Source: Cephalotus follicularis (Eukaryota; Streptophyta; Magnoliopsida; Oxalidales; Cephalotaceae). From it: 64,000 bases of DNA. This document shows positions 37,301 to 49,302 of the stretch, in pieces. Both the position numbers and the translations under genes were made by a program. The DNA is taken from the NCBI GenBank assembly GCA_001972305.1, contig BDDD01002023.1:125291-189290 (forward strand), given 5' to 3'. The stretch's first letter is position 1. Every line of letters begins with the position of its first letter. The notes below the pieces were generated by a model. It searched no databases. It worked only from the letters and a program-made list of their open reading frames with translations, and was not told the DNA's origin.

Positions 37301-37900
37301 TGCCCTGCAGATGACTTTTGCCTTTTGTTCAAGCTTTCTAATATCTTGCACATCAAGTAAACTTGTTAAATGCAAATATGTTATTATCAAAACTAGGATT
37401 GAGACTAAATCGTCAACAATCTCCCCCTTTTTGATGATGACAAAAATTTGCTCAAAAAGGCATAAACATAAGTAATACCAATTAAAACATAAGTGATAGA
37501 GAGTTATCTTATAAAGTAAGCAATGTTCATAAGAATGTTCCTTTTGAATGTGCAATATCAATTAGCTATGAGTTTTGCTTTTGAGAGCTCTTTCTCCCCA
37601 TTAGTTATAAAATCTAACTTGTTGAGCCCTTTTATAAGCATTAATGCACAAAATATCAAAATATCGACAATAAACATAATTGAGAAAACATATTATCATT
37701 AACCAAAAACACATTCATAAAACCATATCATAACATAAACACAATTCATAAAACAATATCATAACATAAACACAATTCATAACAAAACACATAATCTCAT
37801 TAACAAAAAACACTTTGTCCTTACAAAAAAAATTCATAAAAATATAAATGAACACCATGGTTCATTACAACCAAAAAACAAAACAAAAACAGCCGCAAGA

Positions 37901-39259
37901 TCAAGCAACAACAGGAGGGGAATCGGAATCGGAGTCATCGTCCGAAGTCTCTTCGCAAGTATCAATAGTCTTGGAAGACGCAAGTTTTCGTTCCAACCTT
38001 TTGAGACGCCTCCTTGTGACTTTTAGGTCATAGTAGATGGTGTCATCGATGTTATCGAAGTCGGACCGAATCGTTACATGATCCTTTTCCAAGATATTGA
38101 GTCGCGAGTTGACTTGCTCAAATTTTTCTTCAAGCGATGCTTGCATAGAATCAAATCTAGAGCGCATAAACTCCATCATCCTATAAAAATCAGTGGAGGA
38201 TGAGGGTACTTGAGCTTGAGCCGGTTGAGCTTCTTCGTGAGCTTCCCATGGAGGGTTCTCCTCTTGTTCTTCTCGCTCAATCCTTTGCACTTGATCAACT
38301 TTGGGGCAATAAGTCCAAATGCCTCCTTGTTTCTTCCATCCTATCCTATTTAGAGTGCTCTTGTTATAGGTGTCCTCCTTCTTTAATTTTGTTGCAACTT
38401 CTCCTTCAAGCCGAATATGGTGATGTTGAAAGATTTTGGTGAGGATGGATCCGAACGGGAGAACGGATTTCTTTTGAGTGAATGCTCTCACCATGGGTTT
38501 GAGCATGAGAAGGGGAAAACAAAATTCGATCTTGGAGAGGATGCACCACATAAGGAATGCTTGCATCCAGGATAGCTTGGCATACCCACCACCGGTGGGA
38601 AGAAATTGATGCACAATGAGATGGTGGAGGAGCCTATGATCAACTGACAATCTATTTGTGGTCAGTGCCATGTTAGGATGTATGTTTGGATCGTTTGGGT
38701 ATGAAATAGACAAAATTTGATTAGGGTGAAAACCCTCAACCTCTGGCCATTTTTTATGCTAAAAAATGTACAAGCCGGTGTGTGGAATATGGAGGATAGA
38801 GGCTAGAATCCTAGCATCTAGAAAGATATGCTGCCCTTTGACAGTAGAGGAGAGAGCAAACTCCTCATTAGGGCTGGATACTATCCTAAGATTTGTATAG
38901 AACTCCTTGACCAATTTTATATAAAAATGGTCCTGGATTTGTACAAGGGGAAGAAGGTGTAAGTCCTCAAGCCAAGAAACAAATGAAAACTCAGAGGAAC
39001 AGAATGCAAGATCAATGTTCCTGCCACCCATGACCCATTTGTCTACAAACACATCATTTCTCAAGGGGATTTGCTCTTCGGATTCGGAATCCGATTGGAG
39101 AGCAGGGTCAGGGGAAGGCTCCCTAATGTCAAGCCTCTGCCTTTTAACAGATTTCTTAGGCTGGGAGGATGATGCAACCTTCTTATGGGCAGTTCTTTTT
39201 GACCTAACCATTTTATCAAACACTTGGTGAGCACAACAGACAAACACTAAGAATGACAA
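37901..39259 (-). other. Envelope-like / Transposase_32-like ORF region of the SIRE-like element
   Basis: Fossil ORF downstream of pol and in the same direction. The first block (38759-39259) has a basic Lys/Arg N-terminal part and FYIKLVKEFYTNL. The second block (37901-38713) has HRLLHHLIVHQFLPTGGG, LPFGSILTKIFQ, a Gln/Pro linker, a coiled-coil-like segment and an acidic tail. In plant annotations this family appears as envelope-like protein or putative plant transposon protein (PF20167, from memory). A relative lies at 53454-54616. No transmembrane segment or signal peptide is evident, so an envelope role is not supported by the sequence. Broken. Confidence 0.6.
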
Positions 39260-39416
39260 AAACAGTTGGATTAGAGGATATGAAAACGGTTTTTGATGTT
39301 GAGGAAGGATTCGGAAGATGGTTTTCGAAATACTAGAACGATTTTTTGAAAGAAAACCAGAGAGAAAAAAAATTCGAGATGCTCAGAATAGGGTTAAAGT
39401 GAGAAATGAGCATGAG

Positions 39417-39662
39417 ATCGACGTTTTTATGAAAAAGTCGATTTCAGGGTGAAAGACGTCGACGTGATTCTAAAGACGTTGACGCGTTCTTTAAAAAGAA
39501 CGAAGGGAATCGATTCAGAAAACGCTGCGTTTTGAAAAGCATCGATGCGTTTATAAAGAAGTTGACGTGTTTCAGAGAAAGTTAAAGAGATCGATGTTTT
39601 GTGAAAGAGATCGACGTGATTTCATAAAACATAGAATTTTGCAGAAAAGAAGTCGACGTTTT
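39417..39662 (-). repeat. Second phased motif cluster, upstream of the envelope-like ORF
   Basis: Ten GTCGACG/ATCGATG-type copies with starts at 39417, 39437, 39458, 39478, 39509, 39541, 39561, 39590, 39610 and 39652. Steps are 20, 21, 20, 31, 32, 20, 29, 20 and 42, all near multiples of 10.5. It lies 160-450 bp upstream of the first block of the envelope-like ORF, outside the LTR. Confidence 0.85.
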
Positions 39663-39768
39663 TGTAAAGACAGAACATAAAAACAAGCAAAAACAGAACA
39701 ATAACCAAAAATCAATCATCACATCAAATAAACATACAATCAATCATATCATTCAAACAGAATAAACA

Positions 39769-40220
39769 TCATTCAAGTTCACATAAACCTAATTCTCTTC
39801 TAAACTTAGAAAACGAATTTTCATCTAAGGGTTTTGTGAAAATATCCGCCACTTGTTTTTCGGTGGGAATATACTCTAAAACAATGTCTCCACTTTCTAC
39901 ATGTTCTCTTAAGAAGTGGTATCTAATGTCAATATGCTTTGTCCTAGAATGATGAACTGGGTTCTTAGCTAGACAAATACTACTAGTATTGTCACATTTA
40001 ATAGAAACATCTTTTACACTAACACCATAATCAATTAATTGTTGCTTTTGCCAAAGGATTTGTGCACAACAACTACCTAAAACAATATATTCAGCTTTGG
40101 TGGTAGATAAAGCTACAGAATTTTGCTTTTTACTAAACCAAGAGATAAGCATGCTCCCTAGGTATTGGCATGAGCCACTAGTGCTCTTGCGGTCAACTTT
40201 ATAACCACCAAAGTTATTGA
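39769..40220 (-). other. copia RNase H end of the SIRE-like element
   Basis: Reads as the C-terminal part of a copia polyprotein: GSMLISWFSKKQNSVALSTT, a TKAEYI block, an HSRTKHIDIRYHFLRE block and VADIFTKPL near the end. These are hallmarks of copia RNase H. The stop is near 39769. Fossil. Confidence 0.85.
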
Positions 40221-40352
40221 ATATGTATTCATAACAGTAGAAATTTTACCCAATAACAGTAATAATGGTTACAATATAACATATCAGGGATATTTGCAAC
40301 CACAGACAATTCAATTGATCAATTTACAAATTTCTACACCTGCTGGTCTAAA

Positions 40353-40490
40353 GCGTCGACAGTTACTATATAAGCGTCGACGGTTAATGACGAGGCGTCG
40401 ACATTACACAGTTTGAGCGTCGACATTCTAAGCATTACTATGCCATTTTTGTATCAAAGCGTCGACAGTTACCCTGTAAGTGTCGACGCT
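40353..40490. repeat. Phased GCGTCGAC array, part 1
   Basis: Six copies of AAGCGTCGACRGTT-like sequence starting at 40353, 40374, 40395, 40417, 40459 and 40480. Steps are 21, 21, 22, 42 and 21. GCGTCGACGC would be a perfect palindrome. The spacers are largely unrelated to each other. Confidence 0.95.
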
Positions 40491-41417
40491 TCTGGGTTTC
40501 ATACGAATTCCAGGAGCAGTTTCAAAATAGGGGATGCACAAATTTAATCTAAACTCAATCCAAATCAACATGCAACCAAGTATCAACCATCATAACATAT
40601 CATACATGTTATACGTTCAAAAACATGTCAAAATCCCCTACCTCAAATACTATCCCAAGATCAATTGGAATGATCTTTCTCTTTATGTCCAATGTTCTTC
40701 ACCTTTTTTCAATCTCCCAAAAATTGCAGAATTAATCTACATAATTGCATGTTACAGGTCTATTAATCAATACTAGTAAGCTTATTCCGTTATCAAGACA
40801 TGATAACATCAAGGAATCGTAACAGAGGCTATAACCAATTTCTAAGTTTCCTTCCTCTTGAACAACATAGCGAATGTGATTTTACTTCTACATTAACCCC
40901 TTTGTTACCATTTCCAAGATTAACATCCTGGACATAAGACATGCTGACGGTATATACTCCTATTAACCTATAATTTCAACTATAATCCAAGATTCAGAAG
41001 CTTACCAGGGATCAAGCTTCAATTTCCTTCCTTTGAGTTCCAATCCTTCTACATGCAAGCCTTCAAAATTCCCCAGCAATTCTCCTCTCCTTCAGTGTTT
41101 TTCAACACTCTAATGGTTCAAACATCAGCTGATATAAGTGTACACTTCGTGGTTTTCATTCCCACAGTTGGTTTAACCCTTAGTGTCCAACTCTCTCTCT
41201 CCTTCATGCATGCTCTCTTTTCTTGTTCTTTCTCTTAATCTTTGTAGATTGTGCAGGTGAAGTGAGGCATACAAGAGCTTAATTCTGGGGTTAACAACAG
41301 CTGGCAACGCCTCTTTGCATGGTTAACACGTCTATGGACACCTGCCAAATCCCCATCATTTTTCACTCTACCATTTCACTCTAACTGACACCTATTTTGC
41401 GCCAGAACACGACTAAA

Positions 41418-41580
41418 GCATCATCGGTTAACCTTGGGCGTCGGCGCTTAATGCGCCCTTAGGTGTCGATACGGAGCGTTTAAAAGTCGACGGTTGGCGC
41501 CCAACCCAGTCTTCAACGGTGCGTTTTGACACATGCCAGGTCTTAAAGCGTCGACGGTGTGTACCCAAGCGTCGGCGGTT
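41418..41580. repeat. Phased GCGTCGAC array, part 2
   Basis: Six more copies at 41418, 41438, 41463, 41484, 41548 and 41569. Steps are 20, 25, 21, 64 and 21. Confidence 0.85.
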
Positions 41581-41774
41581 TAACACCAAAAATCAATTCT
41601 TTAATTTTCCATTTAAAATTCTATTCCAAGCATTTACCAAACACAAGAATTATTAAAATTGGACATTAAATTCAAATGAGTGCACATTTTATTAATCAAT
41701 ATTACAATGTACACAAATTGAATTTGCGGTTATTACAATAGGACATTATGTTTCTCCTACCGATGTATCAAATA

Positions 41775-41940
41775 TTGTGCTCCTTTCAGGTCGAGCGATA
41801 TTGCGCTCCCTTCGGGTCTAGCGATACCGCACTCCTTTCGGATTGAGGGATATTGTGCTCCCTCTGGGTCGAGCTATTGATCATTGCACTCCTTTTGGGT
41901 CAAGTGATATTGCACTCCTTTCGGGTCGCGAGATTCCTAA
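41775..41940. repeat. 26-27 bp minisatellite
   Basis: Five to six degenerate tandem copies of GATATTGCGCTCCCTTCGGG plus a short linker. The period is clearly longer than that of the motif arrays. Confidence 0.85.
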
Positions 41941-43254
41941 CATTGGATAGAAGATCAAATTAGTCGGGATCGACTAATCTTAGACGATTATATACATCCA
42001 TCACCCTTTTTAGTAGGAATACCTTCTCGTGGTATAGACTATTATTACTGACATTGATACCATATTGAAAGGCCATAAACTCTATAGGATTATTGATTGA
42101 TTGATTGTCTGATACATGGATTATAGGAGTGTTTGATTAGATCCCATAACTATACGTTGGTATGGGACGGTGGTATATGAATGGTAGATCGTAATTGGCA
42201 TTCATGCATCCATACACTATCCACTTATATTGTACACACTGTTATCGTACACACTGATATTGTACACCGTTATTGCATATTGTTATTGTAAGACCCGAGT
42301 TTTGTATGTTATTGTTTGTACTATATTGTACAATATTGTATGATGGCACATCATGAATATTATATTATTATATTTTCCTTCTATGGCTGTTTCTGGATAG
42401 TGCGGGTTCAAGTGAACCTAGGGCAAGTTTCTGGGTTTTTCACCCAAGGAAATCTATATATAGACAGTTCGACTATTTTACTCTCATTCCATTTTCTCAT
42501 TTCACTTTCTAGAGAGATAGTGAGAGAAGGAGTTAGAGAGATAGAGGTCAGAATCAAGCAAGGAAGGAGTCTGTGGATTCGTGGCAGAGTGCAGAACTTG
42601 AAGGAAGGATCAGATCAAGGATTCTACTGCCAATCCTTCCAGATCTGCATCTCAACAGTTTTGAGATAGGTTCTACATATATACTTTCAATACATGCATT
42701 TTGACTGCATTGAATGAAGGGTAAAATACAAAAAGCCCCTCGAGATTTAAACTCGCTAACGCTTAATGCCCTGTATTTTCAAATATTACATATACCCCAT
42801 TAAATTACAATTTATGCTAATAACAAAGGGGGTTAATCCTTAAACAAACTCAAACTTTAGGGGGTTAACCGTTAAACAGACTCAAACATAAAGGGGTTAA
42901 TATTTAAACGGATTCATACCTGATAGGGGGCAAAGTGTTAACGAATCCAAAACTCATGGGGGGTTTTTGTATTTTACCCATGAATGAATTATAAGGTTAT
43001 ACACTGGTAGATCTATGTTAGATGGATGAGTTAGAGTGATTATTATGATCAATAATATATTAAGTTGGAAATCAGAGAGAGAATGGAGAATTTAACATTA
43101 ATAGACCTAATCTCTTCTCTTCGTCGATTATGGATCCACGGGTATGGATCTAAGGATTTAGAGTTATCTTCAAGTTATAACCAACCTTTGGAACTTATGG
43201 ATTCCATTGGATTGAGTCTTAATGGGTTTAAAAGGGATTTGAGTTGGTTTTTAG

Positions 43255-43565
43255 TGCTATCGACGAACAAATGCGTTGCTACTGCAAATGTTAAACCGTC
43301 GACGCTTTGACTAAAAGCGTCAATGCTTTGTGCATAATATCTGTCGACGCTTTCGTGCAAGCTGCCGACACTATTGGATGCGATCATAAACCATCGACAC
43401 CTTGCATAAACCAATGACGCTTTGCCTAAGGCATTAGCAATCGACGCTTTAACCAATCATCGACGCTTTGGCTTCAGCCCATAAACAGACGATGCTTGGC
43501 GTCAAACTGTCAGAGCTTAGCCCTTAAAAGTCAACGCTTCTGAAGGAACAGTCAGCACTTAGCAC
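43255..43565 (+). repeat. Phased GTCGACGCTT array in the chromovirus LTR
   Basis: About 13 copies at 43259, 43298, 43319, 43343, 43364, 43393, 43413, 43440, 43459, 43489, 43509, 43530 and 43551. Frequent steps are 19-21 bp, others about 24, 27-30 and 39. It is more degenerate than the other arrays. Confidence 0.8.
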
Positions 43566-43799
43566 ACTATTTTCATACAAAATGAAATATTTTCAATCCC
43601 TAACTCCTTTATCCTCAAATGGTTTATATGGGAACCCTCTCTAAGGCTGTGTAGCCTAAGTGAACCCTCATTTAACCCAATTTATCTTCCAAATGGATTT
43701 TAAAAAGGGGTTTTCAATAAATAGTTTTATAGTTGGAAGACTTATGGGGTCATAGATTATGTTTGAGACTTGACGAGATAACCCGTTCCTAATCTCCAC

Positions 43800-44145
43800 T
43801 CAGTCATGGAGGTTAGGGATGTTTGCCACATAGTCTAACAGATATATGAACCTATAGGATCCACTTTAGGAGTGAACCTAAGGGTAGACACCCATTTTGA
43901 TTGGACCTATAGAGACACTGTCTTAAAAGAGACTAGCGTTACCAGAGGATATGAACCTATGGGACCCAAATTAGGAGTGAACCTATGGATTGACACTCTT
44001 TGTGATTAGACCTATGAGGACCCCGTAAACGTTACCGGAGGATAGAACCTATGGGACCCAATTTAGGGGTCAACCTATGGGTAGACACCGCATTATGATT
44101 GGACCTATGAGTACCCCATATGCCCAGTATGATCATGTCCCAAAG
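43800..44145 (+). repeat. Degenerate repeats in the chromovirus LTR
   Basis: Variants of GAACCTATGGGACCC, AGGAGTGAACCTA and GGTAGACACC recur about every 90 bp between 43850 and 44130, probably three old tandem copies. Confidence 0.7.
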
Positions 44146-44907
44146 AGACTAGCATTAAGGGGGGGGGGGGTTAATCAAGCCAGTGTTATCTCGGCTCCAT
44201 TGGCTATGACACAGAGAGTGCGTAAACGATGAAGGTACTACATCGGGCCAAAGTGGCAGAGTAGTACTTATACCACTTGGATTGTGTGTACCACGTAGGA
44301 TTATGATTGGCTTATGAAGTATCTGTAGACCTAGGGTGTATGGATGATTGTTATGATTAGGACTCATTAAGTATGCCACCACTTAGGGACGATTGATATA
44401 CTAACATTGTCCACAACTGGCATTCATGCATTTCACATACCATGCATATATTTGCTATATCTGTACACTTCATTGAATATAGTATTTCCTACATAGCTGT
44501 GTTTGGCTGACCCATTCTTGAAATGGGCATAACATCTTGGGTCGATTATAGAGGATGGCCCGAGGTGAGATGGGACAGTTTGCAGGGTAGGATTCCAGTT
44601 CCTATTTCGTTTTACCTACCTTGTATAAGTTTCTTGTATAAGAGTTGTTGTATAAGATTTGGTATTTCAGTTGTATTGACCTGCCATCTTGTGGTTATGA
44701 TGCAGAAATATTAGATGTTATGTATTATGTTGGGTTCATCTATTGAAGTGTTTGAATGGTTTTCTTCCCCATGCAAGATTGATTGTTAAAGTTTTAAATT
44801 CCAGCGTAATTTGGATATTATGCTATGATGATTTGGATGATTATATGGATGGTGTGCCAAGTGTCGGGCCATGGGGTTCTCCCATGGTTCGGGACGTGAC
44901 AATTTGG

Positions 44908-44919
44908 TGGTATCAGAAC
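44908..44919 (+). promoter_or_regulatory. Primer-binding site of the chromovirus
   Basis: TGGTATCAGAAC, close to the complement of the initiator Met tRNA 3' end, six bases after the LTR end. This primer is the usual one for Tekay/Del. Confidence 0.75.
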
Positions 44920-45062
44920 CACTCTATGTTGGCTATGTCATGATAGGATCCTTGGCTTTTGGAATAAGTGTTGTGGATAAGATTATTGATTTGTTCAGTT
45001 TATTTTGGAGTTGTGGTTAAGATAAGTGGATATTTAACCCTTTTCTCTTATACAAGGTAGGT

Positions 45063-46280
45063 ATGGAAGGTCGACATGGAGGAACTGCTAGAAGAGCTAA
45101 AGGTGGGCCGTCGACTAGACACACCAGAGCTAATAGACGTGTTGAGGAGCCAGAATATAGTAATGTAGCACTATATGTTGCATCCACTCAAGAAGAGCCA
45201 AAGGATTTCCTAAGGTAGATATATGCTACTATGACCCAAATGAATGAACTCTTACAATGCCAAGTAGCTGAATTAGCTCAAACTACATCTACCAGAAAAG
45301 CTGGATGTACAGAAGCAGTAGAGAGACCAGTTGATCATTCTGCACGCAGAGAGGATCCTTTGATCAGGTTTCTAAAGTTAAATCCTTCAGATTTTATGGG
45401 AGATTCCGATGTTGTGGCTCTGAGAGATGGTTGATGCAGATGGAGAAAATCTTTGGGGTCTTGGAATGTTCAGACTCACAGAGGATTGCTTTTGCTACTT
45501 ATATGCTATAGGGTGAGGCAGAGAATTGGTGGAGGATGGTTAATGCCTCCTGGGAAGAATCAAGAATAGTGAGGTCTTGAGATTTATTTGTAACAAAATT
45601 AAAAGAGAAGTACTTTCCCGAGGAAGAGGTTGATAGAAAAGAGGCTGAATTCCTTGGTCTAGTACAAGGCAACATGTGTGAGGCCAAATTTATTGAGTTG
45701 GCGACGATAGCTCCTCACATGGTTGGCGTCGAGGCAAGAAAAGCCAAGAAGTTTCTGGTGGACTCAGACCAGATATCAGACAGAAGTTAGTACCATTTTG
45801 GCTGAGATGCATCTTCGAGTTGGCTGGTAGAGCCAGAGATCTTGAGTCTGTGTTTGAAGAACTGCGCAACTTGAGGATTTAGACTAGCAGTAGCAGGCTT
45901 GCTTCTTCAGATTGGCAGTCAGGGAGAAGTTCTAGGAGCAGTAACAAGTCCCAGAGGTCAGGGAACAATAGCCCGAGCCAAGGGAGATCACCTCAGAGTA
46001 TCGGTAGTCCATCAAATTCTTCAAGACAATGAGGGAAGTTTAGAGGTACATGGTAGAGGCGTCGAGGGCAGGGCTCTTGGTAGAGACACCAGAGGAGGTT
46101 ATCATCATAGGGAGGTCATTCTAGGCTTTCCAGTGATACTAGTGAGGCTCCGTTTGATCCGTACGTGTATTGTTAACACACTAATCATGCATCTGATGAA
46201 TGTTGATGGAAGGCCAACAAGTGCATGGATTATGGAGTTATGGATCACATGGCTAGAGAGTGTCCTTAGGGTAGGTATGG
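45063..46280 (+). other. gag region of the chromovirus
   Basis: Begins MEGRHGGTARRAKGG. A segment PLIRFLKLNPSDFMGDSD resembles the start of the chromovirus gag core, and a decayed zinc-knuckle part (GVMDHMARECP-like) is near 46240. Fossil. Confidence 0.65.
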
Positions 46281-46439
46281 TTCAAGGAATAAATAAGGAC
46301 ATAGTATGGGTTGATCTCAGGGAGGTCCTCAGTAGGGTCATGGTCTTGGACAACAGTATCAGGGTCGTCCTAGTACTAGTGTGCCTTCTGCAGCAAGGGG
46401 AGATCGTGGCAAACAGCCTATGGGATTGACACCTACAGT

Positions 46440-48330
46440 ACAGGGTAGGGTATATGCCATGGATCAGAGAGCTGCAGCGGGATCTGTTTTAGTTGTTGGA
46501 GGTACTATTTGTATGTCTCAGCATTTGGCGCGGACTTTTATAGATCCGGGTTCATCTCATTCATACATTGCATTGCATTTTATATGTTATGTGGATATGG
46601 AACCCAAGACCTTATCTTTTTTCATGGAAGTTAGCACCCCAGTAGGAGAGCCTATTTATTATGAATGGGTGTGTAGATCGTGTGCCATGGAGATCGCTGC
46701 CCGTATCATTTTAGCAGACCTTATAGTGTTGCCGATGGATGAGTTGAATGTAATCCTAGGGATGGATTGGTTGACAACACTCTATGCTCACGTGGATTGT
46801 TATAGGAAGGTCGTAACCTTCAGAATGCCAGGACAGTCTCAGTTATAGTTTATTGGAACCTTAGAGCACTGGCCAGTTTAGATGATATTTGCTATTCATG
46901 CTGACAGGCTTATGAGTCAGGGTTGCAGTGGTTAACTGGCACATGTGACAAAAAGTAGGAGATAGGTACCGAGATTGGAGGATGTCCCCGTTGTTTTTCA
47001 GTATCCAGATGTGTTTCCGGAGGAGTTGACATCATTACCCCCAGAGAGAGATGCATAGTTTATTATTGATCTCTTGCTAGGGACATCTCTGATATCGTGA
47101 GCTCCTTATCAAATGGCACCTCCCGAGTTGAAAGAATTGAAGCTTCAGTTACATGAGTTACTCGATAGAAGTTTCATCAGGCTGAGTGTTTCCCCCTAGG
47201 GAGCACTTGTCCTATTTGTCAAGAAAAAGGATGGATCTTTGCGGATCGACTATTGACAGCTCAATAGGGTCACAGTTAAGAACAAGTACCCACTGCCGTA
47301 TATCGATGAATTGTTTGATCAGTTGAGATGTTCTTCAGTGTTCTCCAAGTTGGATTTGAGATCAAGGTATCATCAGCTCAGAGTTAGAGTAGAAGATGTT
47401 CCAAAGACAGCCTTCAGTTCACAGTATGGGCATTATGAGTTCGTGGTAATGCCGTTTGGGGTGACCAATGCCCCTGCTGCATTCATGAGCCTGATTAACA
47501 GGGTATTTAGTCCATATCTTGACCAGTTTATTGTAGTAATTATCGATGATATCTTGGTGTACTCCAGGAGTATGGAGGAGAATGGGGAACATTTGTACTT
47601 GGAATTGCAAGTTTTGAGGGACCGCCGGTTGTATGCCAAGTTCAGTAAATGTGAATTTTGGTTGTCAGAGGTGGATTTCCTTGGTCACGTCATCTCCGGT
47701 GCTAGTTTATCAATAGATCCAGTAAAGATAGAAGCAGTGAAGGACTGGAAACGACCGACGAACGTGATAGAAATCCGGAGTTTCTTGGGCTTAACGGGGT
47801 ATTACTGCCGTTTTGTCGAAGGATTCTCACGGATAGCTACACCTTTGACCCCGTTGACGTAGAAAAAGATAGTGTTCGTATGGGATGATAGTTGTGAAGA
47901 GAGTTTCCAGGAGTTAAAGCATCGTTTGATTTCTACGCCTATCTTGGCCTTGCCAGAGGGCAATGAAGGCTTTGTTGTATACAGTGATGCATCAGGGAAT
48001 GGTTTGGGTTATGTTTTGACGCAGTATGGAAAGGTAATCGCCTATGCCTCAAGGAAGTTGAAGCCTCATGATGAGAGTTAAACCATACATGACCTAGAGT
48101 TGGCAGCGATAGTCTTTGCACTACGCAAATGGAGGCATTACTTGTATGGTACCAAGTTCGATGTCTTCACAGATCATAAAAGTTTGAAGCACATTTTCTC
48201 CCAAAAGGACCTGAATATTAGGCAAATGAGATGGATAGAGTTACTCAATGAATACAACTGAGAGATACAGTATCACCCAGGCAAAGCTAATGTGGTTGCA
48301 GACGCCTTGAGTTGCCGATTAGCTTGCTTG
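46440..48330 (+). other. protease, reverse transcriptase and RNase H of the chromovirus
   Basis: Protease with ARTFIDPGSSHSYIA near 46540 and VILGMDWL near 46755; reverse transcriptase with [15 protein letters not shown] near 47345, [14 protein letters not shown] near 47450 and [10 protein letters not shown] near 47540; a connection segment [15 protein letters not shown] near 47790; RNase H with VVYSDASGNGLGYVL near 47975 and a [10 protein letters not shown]-type block near 48175. Clear chromovirus order. Fossil, broken. Confidence 0.85.
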
Positions 48331-49111
48331 ACACTTGCCCAGATTCAGGCACAACCATGGTTGTTGGTAGAATAAAAAAGGCTCAGAGTATGGATGGAAG
48401 CTTGCTGAAGGTTGCCTTAGATGCTGAATGAGGGTTGAAAACCAAGTTCTAGGTCCGTGGTGATCGATTGATCAGGTTTCAGGGGCAGAGTTTGTGTTCC
48501 TAGCAGTAAAGAGCTGAAGGATGAGCTGTTATCGCATGCTTATCGCTCCAGTTTCTTAATACATCCAGGGTGTACCAAGATGTACCGAGACCCAAAACTC
48601 TGTTACTAGTGGAATGACATGAAGAGGGAGATAGCTGAGTATGTTGCATCCTGCCTAATTTGTTAGCAAGTTAAGGCAGAACACTAGAGGCCAACTGGAT
48701 TGCTTCAGCCGTTGCCAATAGCGATGTGGAAATGGGAGCATATCATGATGGATTTTGTAACAGGGGACGAGGACTAACCGTGATGCCATACGGGTTATCG
48801 TTGATCTCTTTATGAAGTATACACATTTCCTAGCGATCAAGATGACCTTCTCGCTTGAACTGTTAGCATCCTTGTATGATCGAGAGATTGTTAGGCTTCA
48901 CAGAGTACCAGTCAGCGTTGTGTTTGACAAGGACCAACGGTTTACTTCGCGATTTTGGAAGAAACTTGTAACGCCCATGGTTTTCGTTAAAGTGTAATGT
49001 TGCATTTCTAATGTAATTTTACACGTTGAGTTAATGAGGATCGTTTTTTCCCCCTTTGGTGTGTTGAAAGTTGCAAGAAAAAGTGTGTTGGTGTATTTTA
49101 TGTACAGGGGG

Positions 49112-49245
49112 CAGCCGACTGCCACAAGGAGGTAACCGACTGGACTCCCCTGGTGAAGGGCAGTAGCCAGCTGCTGTGGGGAAGCAGTCGGCTGGCTGTG
49201 TGTCGGCAGAGGCAGCCGACTACTAAGACAAGGCAGCCGACTGCC
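49112..49245 (+). repeat. Phased CAGCCGACTG array, upstream part
   Basis: Six copies at 49112, 49133, 49164, 49185, 49213 and 49234. Steps are 21, 31, 21, 28 and 21. One copy is in the reverse form CAGTCGGCTG. It ends about 60 bp upstream of the TATA box at 49303. Confidence 0.9.
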
Positions 49246-49302
49246 AGGGGTCAGACAGCACATGGGCTGTCAGCCTGGCATGACAGAAAGGTGGTTTAGT
49301 TT

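Larger units (their letters stand above)
36388..37418 (-). repeat. 3' LTR of the SIRE-like element
   Basis: About 1.03 kb. It starts TGTTGACG at 37418 on the minus strand, directly after the polypurine tract. A TATA box (CCTATATAAGG, minus strand) lies at 36661-36671. The region upstream of it carries an 18-copy motif array. Confidence 0.7.
36388..40220 (-). mobile_element. SIRE/Maximus-like Ty1/copia element, 3' part
   Basis: Fossil on the minus strand. Read from high to low coordinates: end of RNase H (about 40220-39769); a spacer with phased motifs (39417-39660); an envelope-like ORF region (39259-37901); a polypurine tract with the AAAGGGGGAGAT context (about 37419-37431); and the 3' LTR (about 37418-36388). 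A sense-strand extra ORF after pol and the GGGGGAGAT context fit SIRE/Maximus. The LTR end at 36388 is placed by the neighbouring CACTA terminus. Broken. Confidence 0.7.
40221..42286. mobile_element. LTR-like sequence with phased repeats, interrupted by the chromovirus
   Basis: Non-coding. It starts where copia RNase H homology stops and ends where the chromovirus LTR begins. It resembles chromovirus LTR sequence: GGCATTCATGCAT near 42198 also occurs near 44419 in the chromovirus LTR. It carries two arrays of GCGTCGAC and one 26-27 bp minisatellite. Family and orientation are not settled. Confidence 0.5.
42287..44901 (+). repeat. 5' LTR of the chromovirus
   Basis: 2,615 bp, TGTAAGACCCGAG...GGGACGTGACA. 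The first 70 bp match 55269-55338. Long LTRs are normal for Tekay/Del. A TATATATAG at 42455-42463 is a possible TATA box. It holds a 13-copy motif array (43255-43565) and, around 43750-44350, degenerate GAACCTATGGGACCC-type repeats. Confidence 0.85.

Noticed and set aside
37901-39259. True envelope gene
   Set aside because: The family is often named envelope-like, but I see no signal peptide or membrane-spanning segment, so I do not claim an envelope function.
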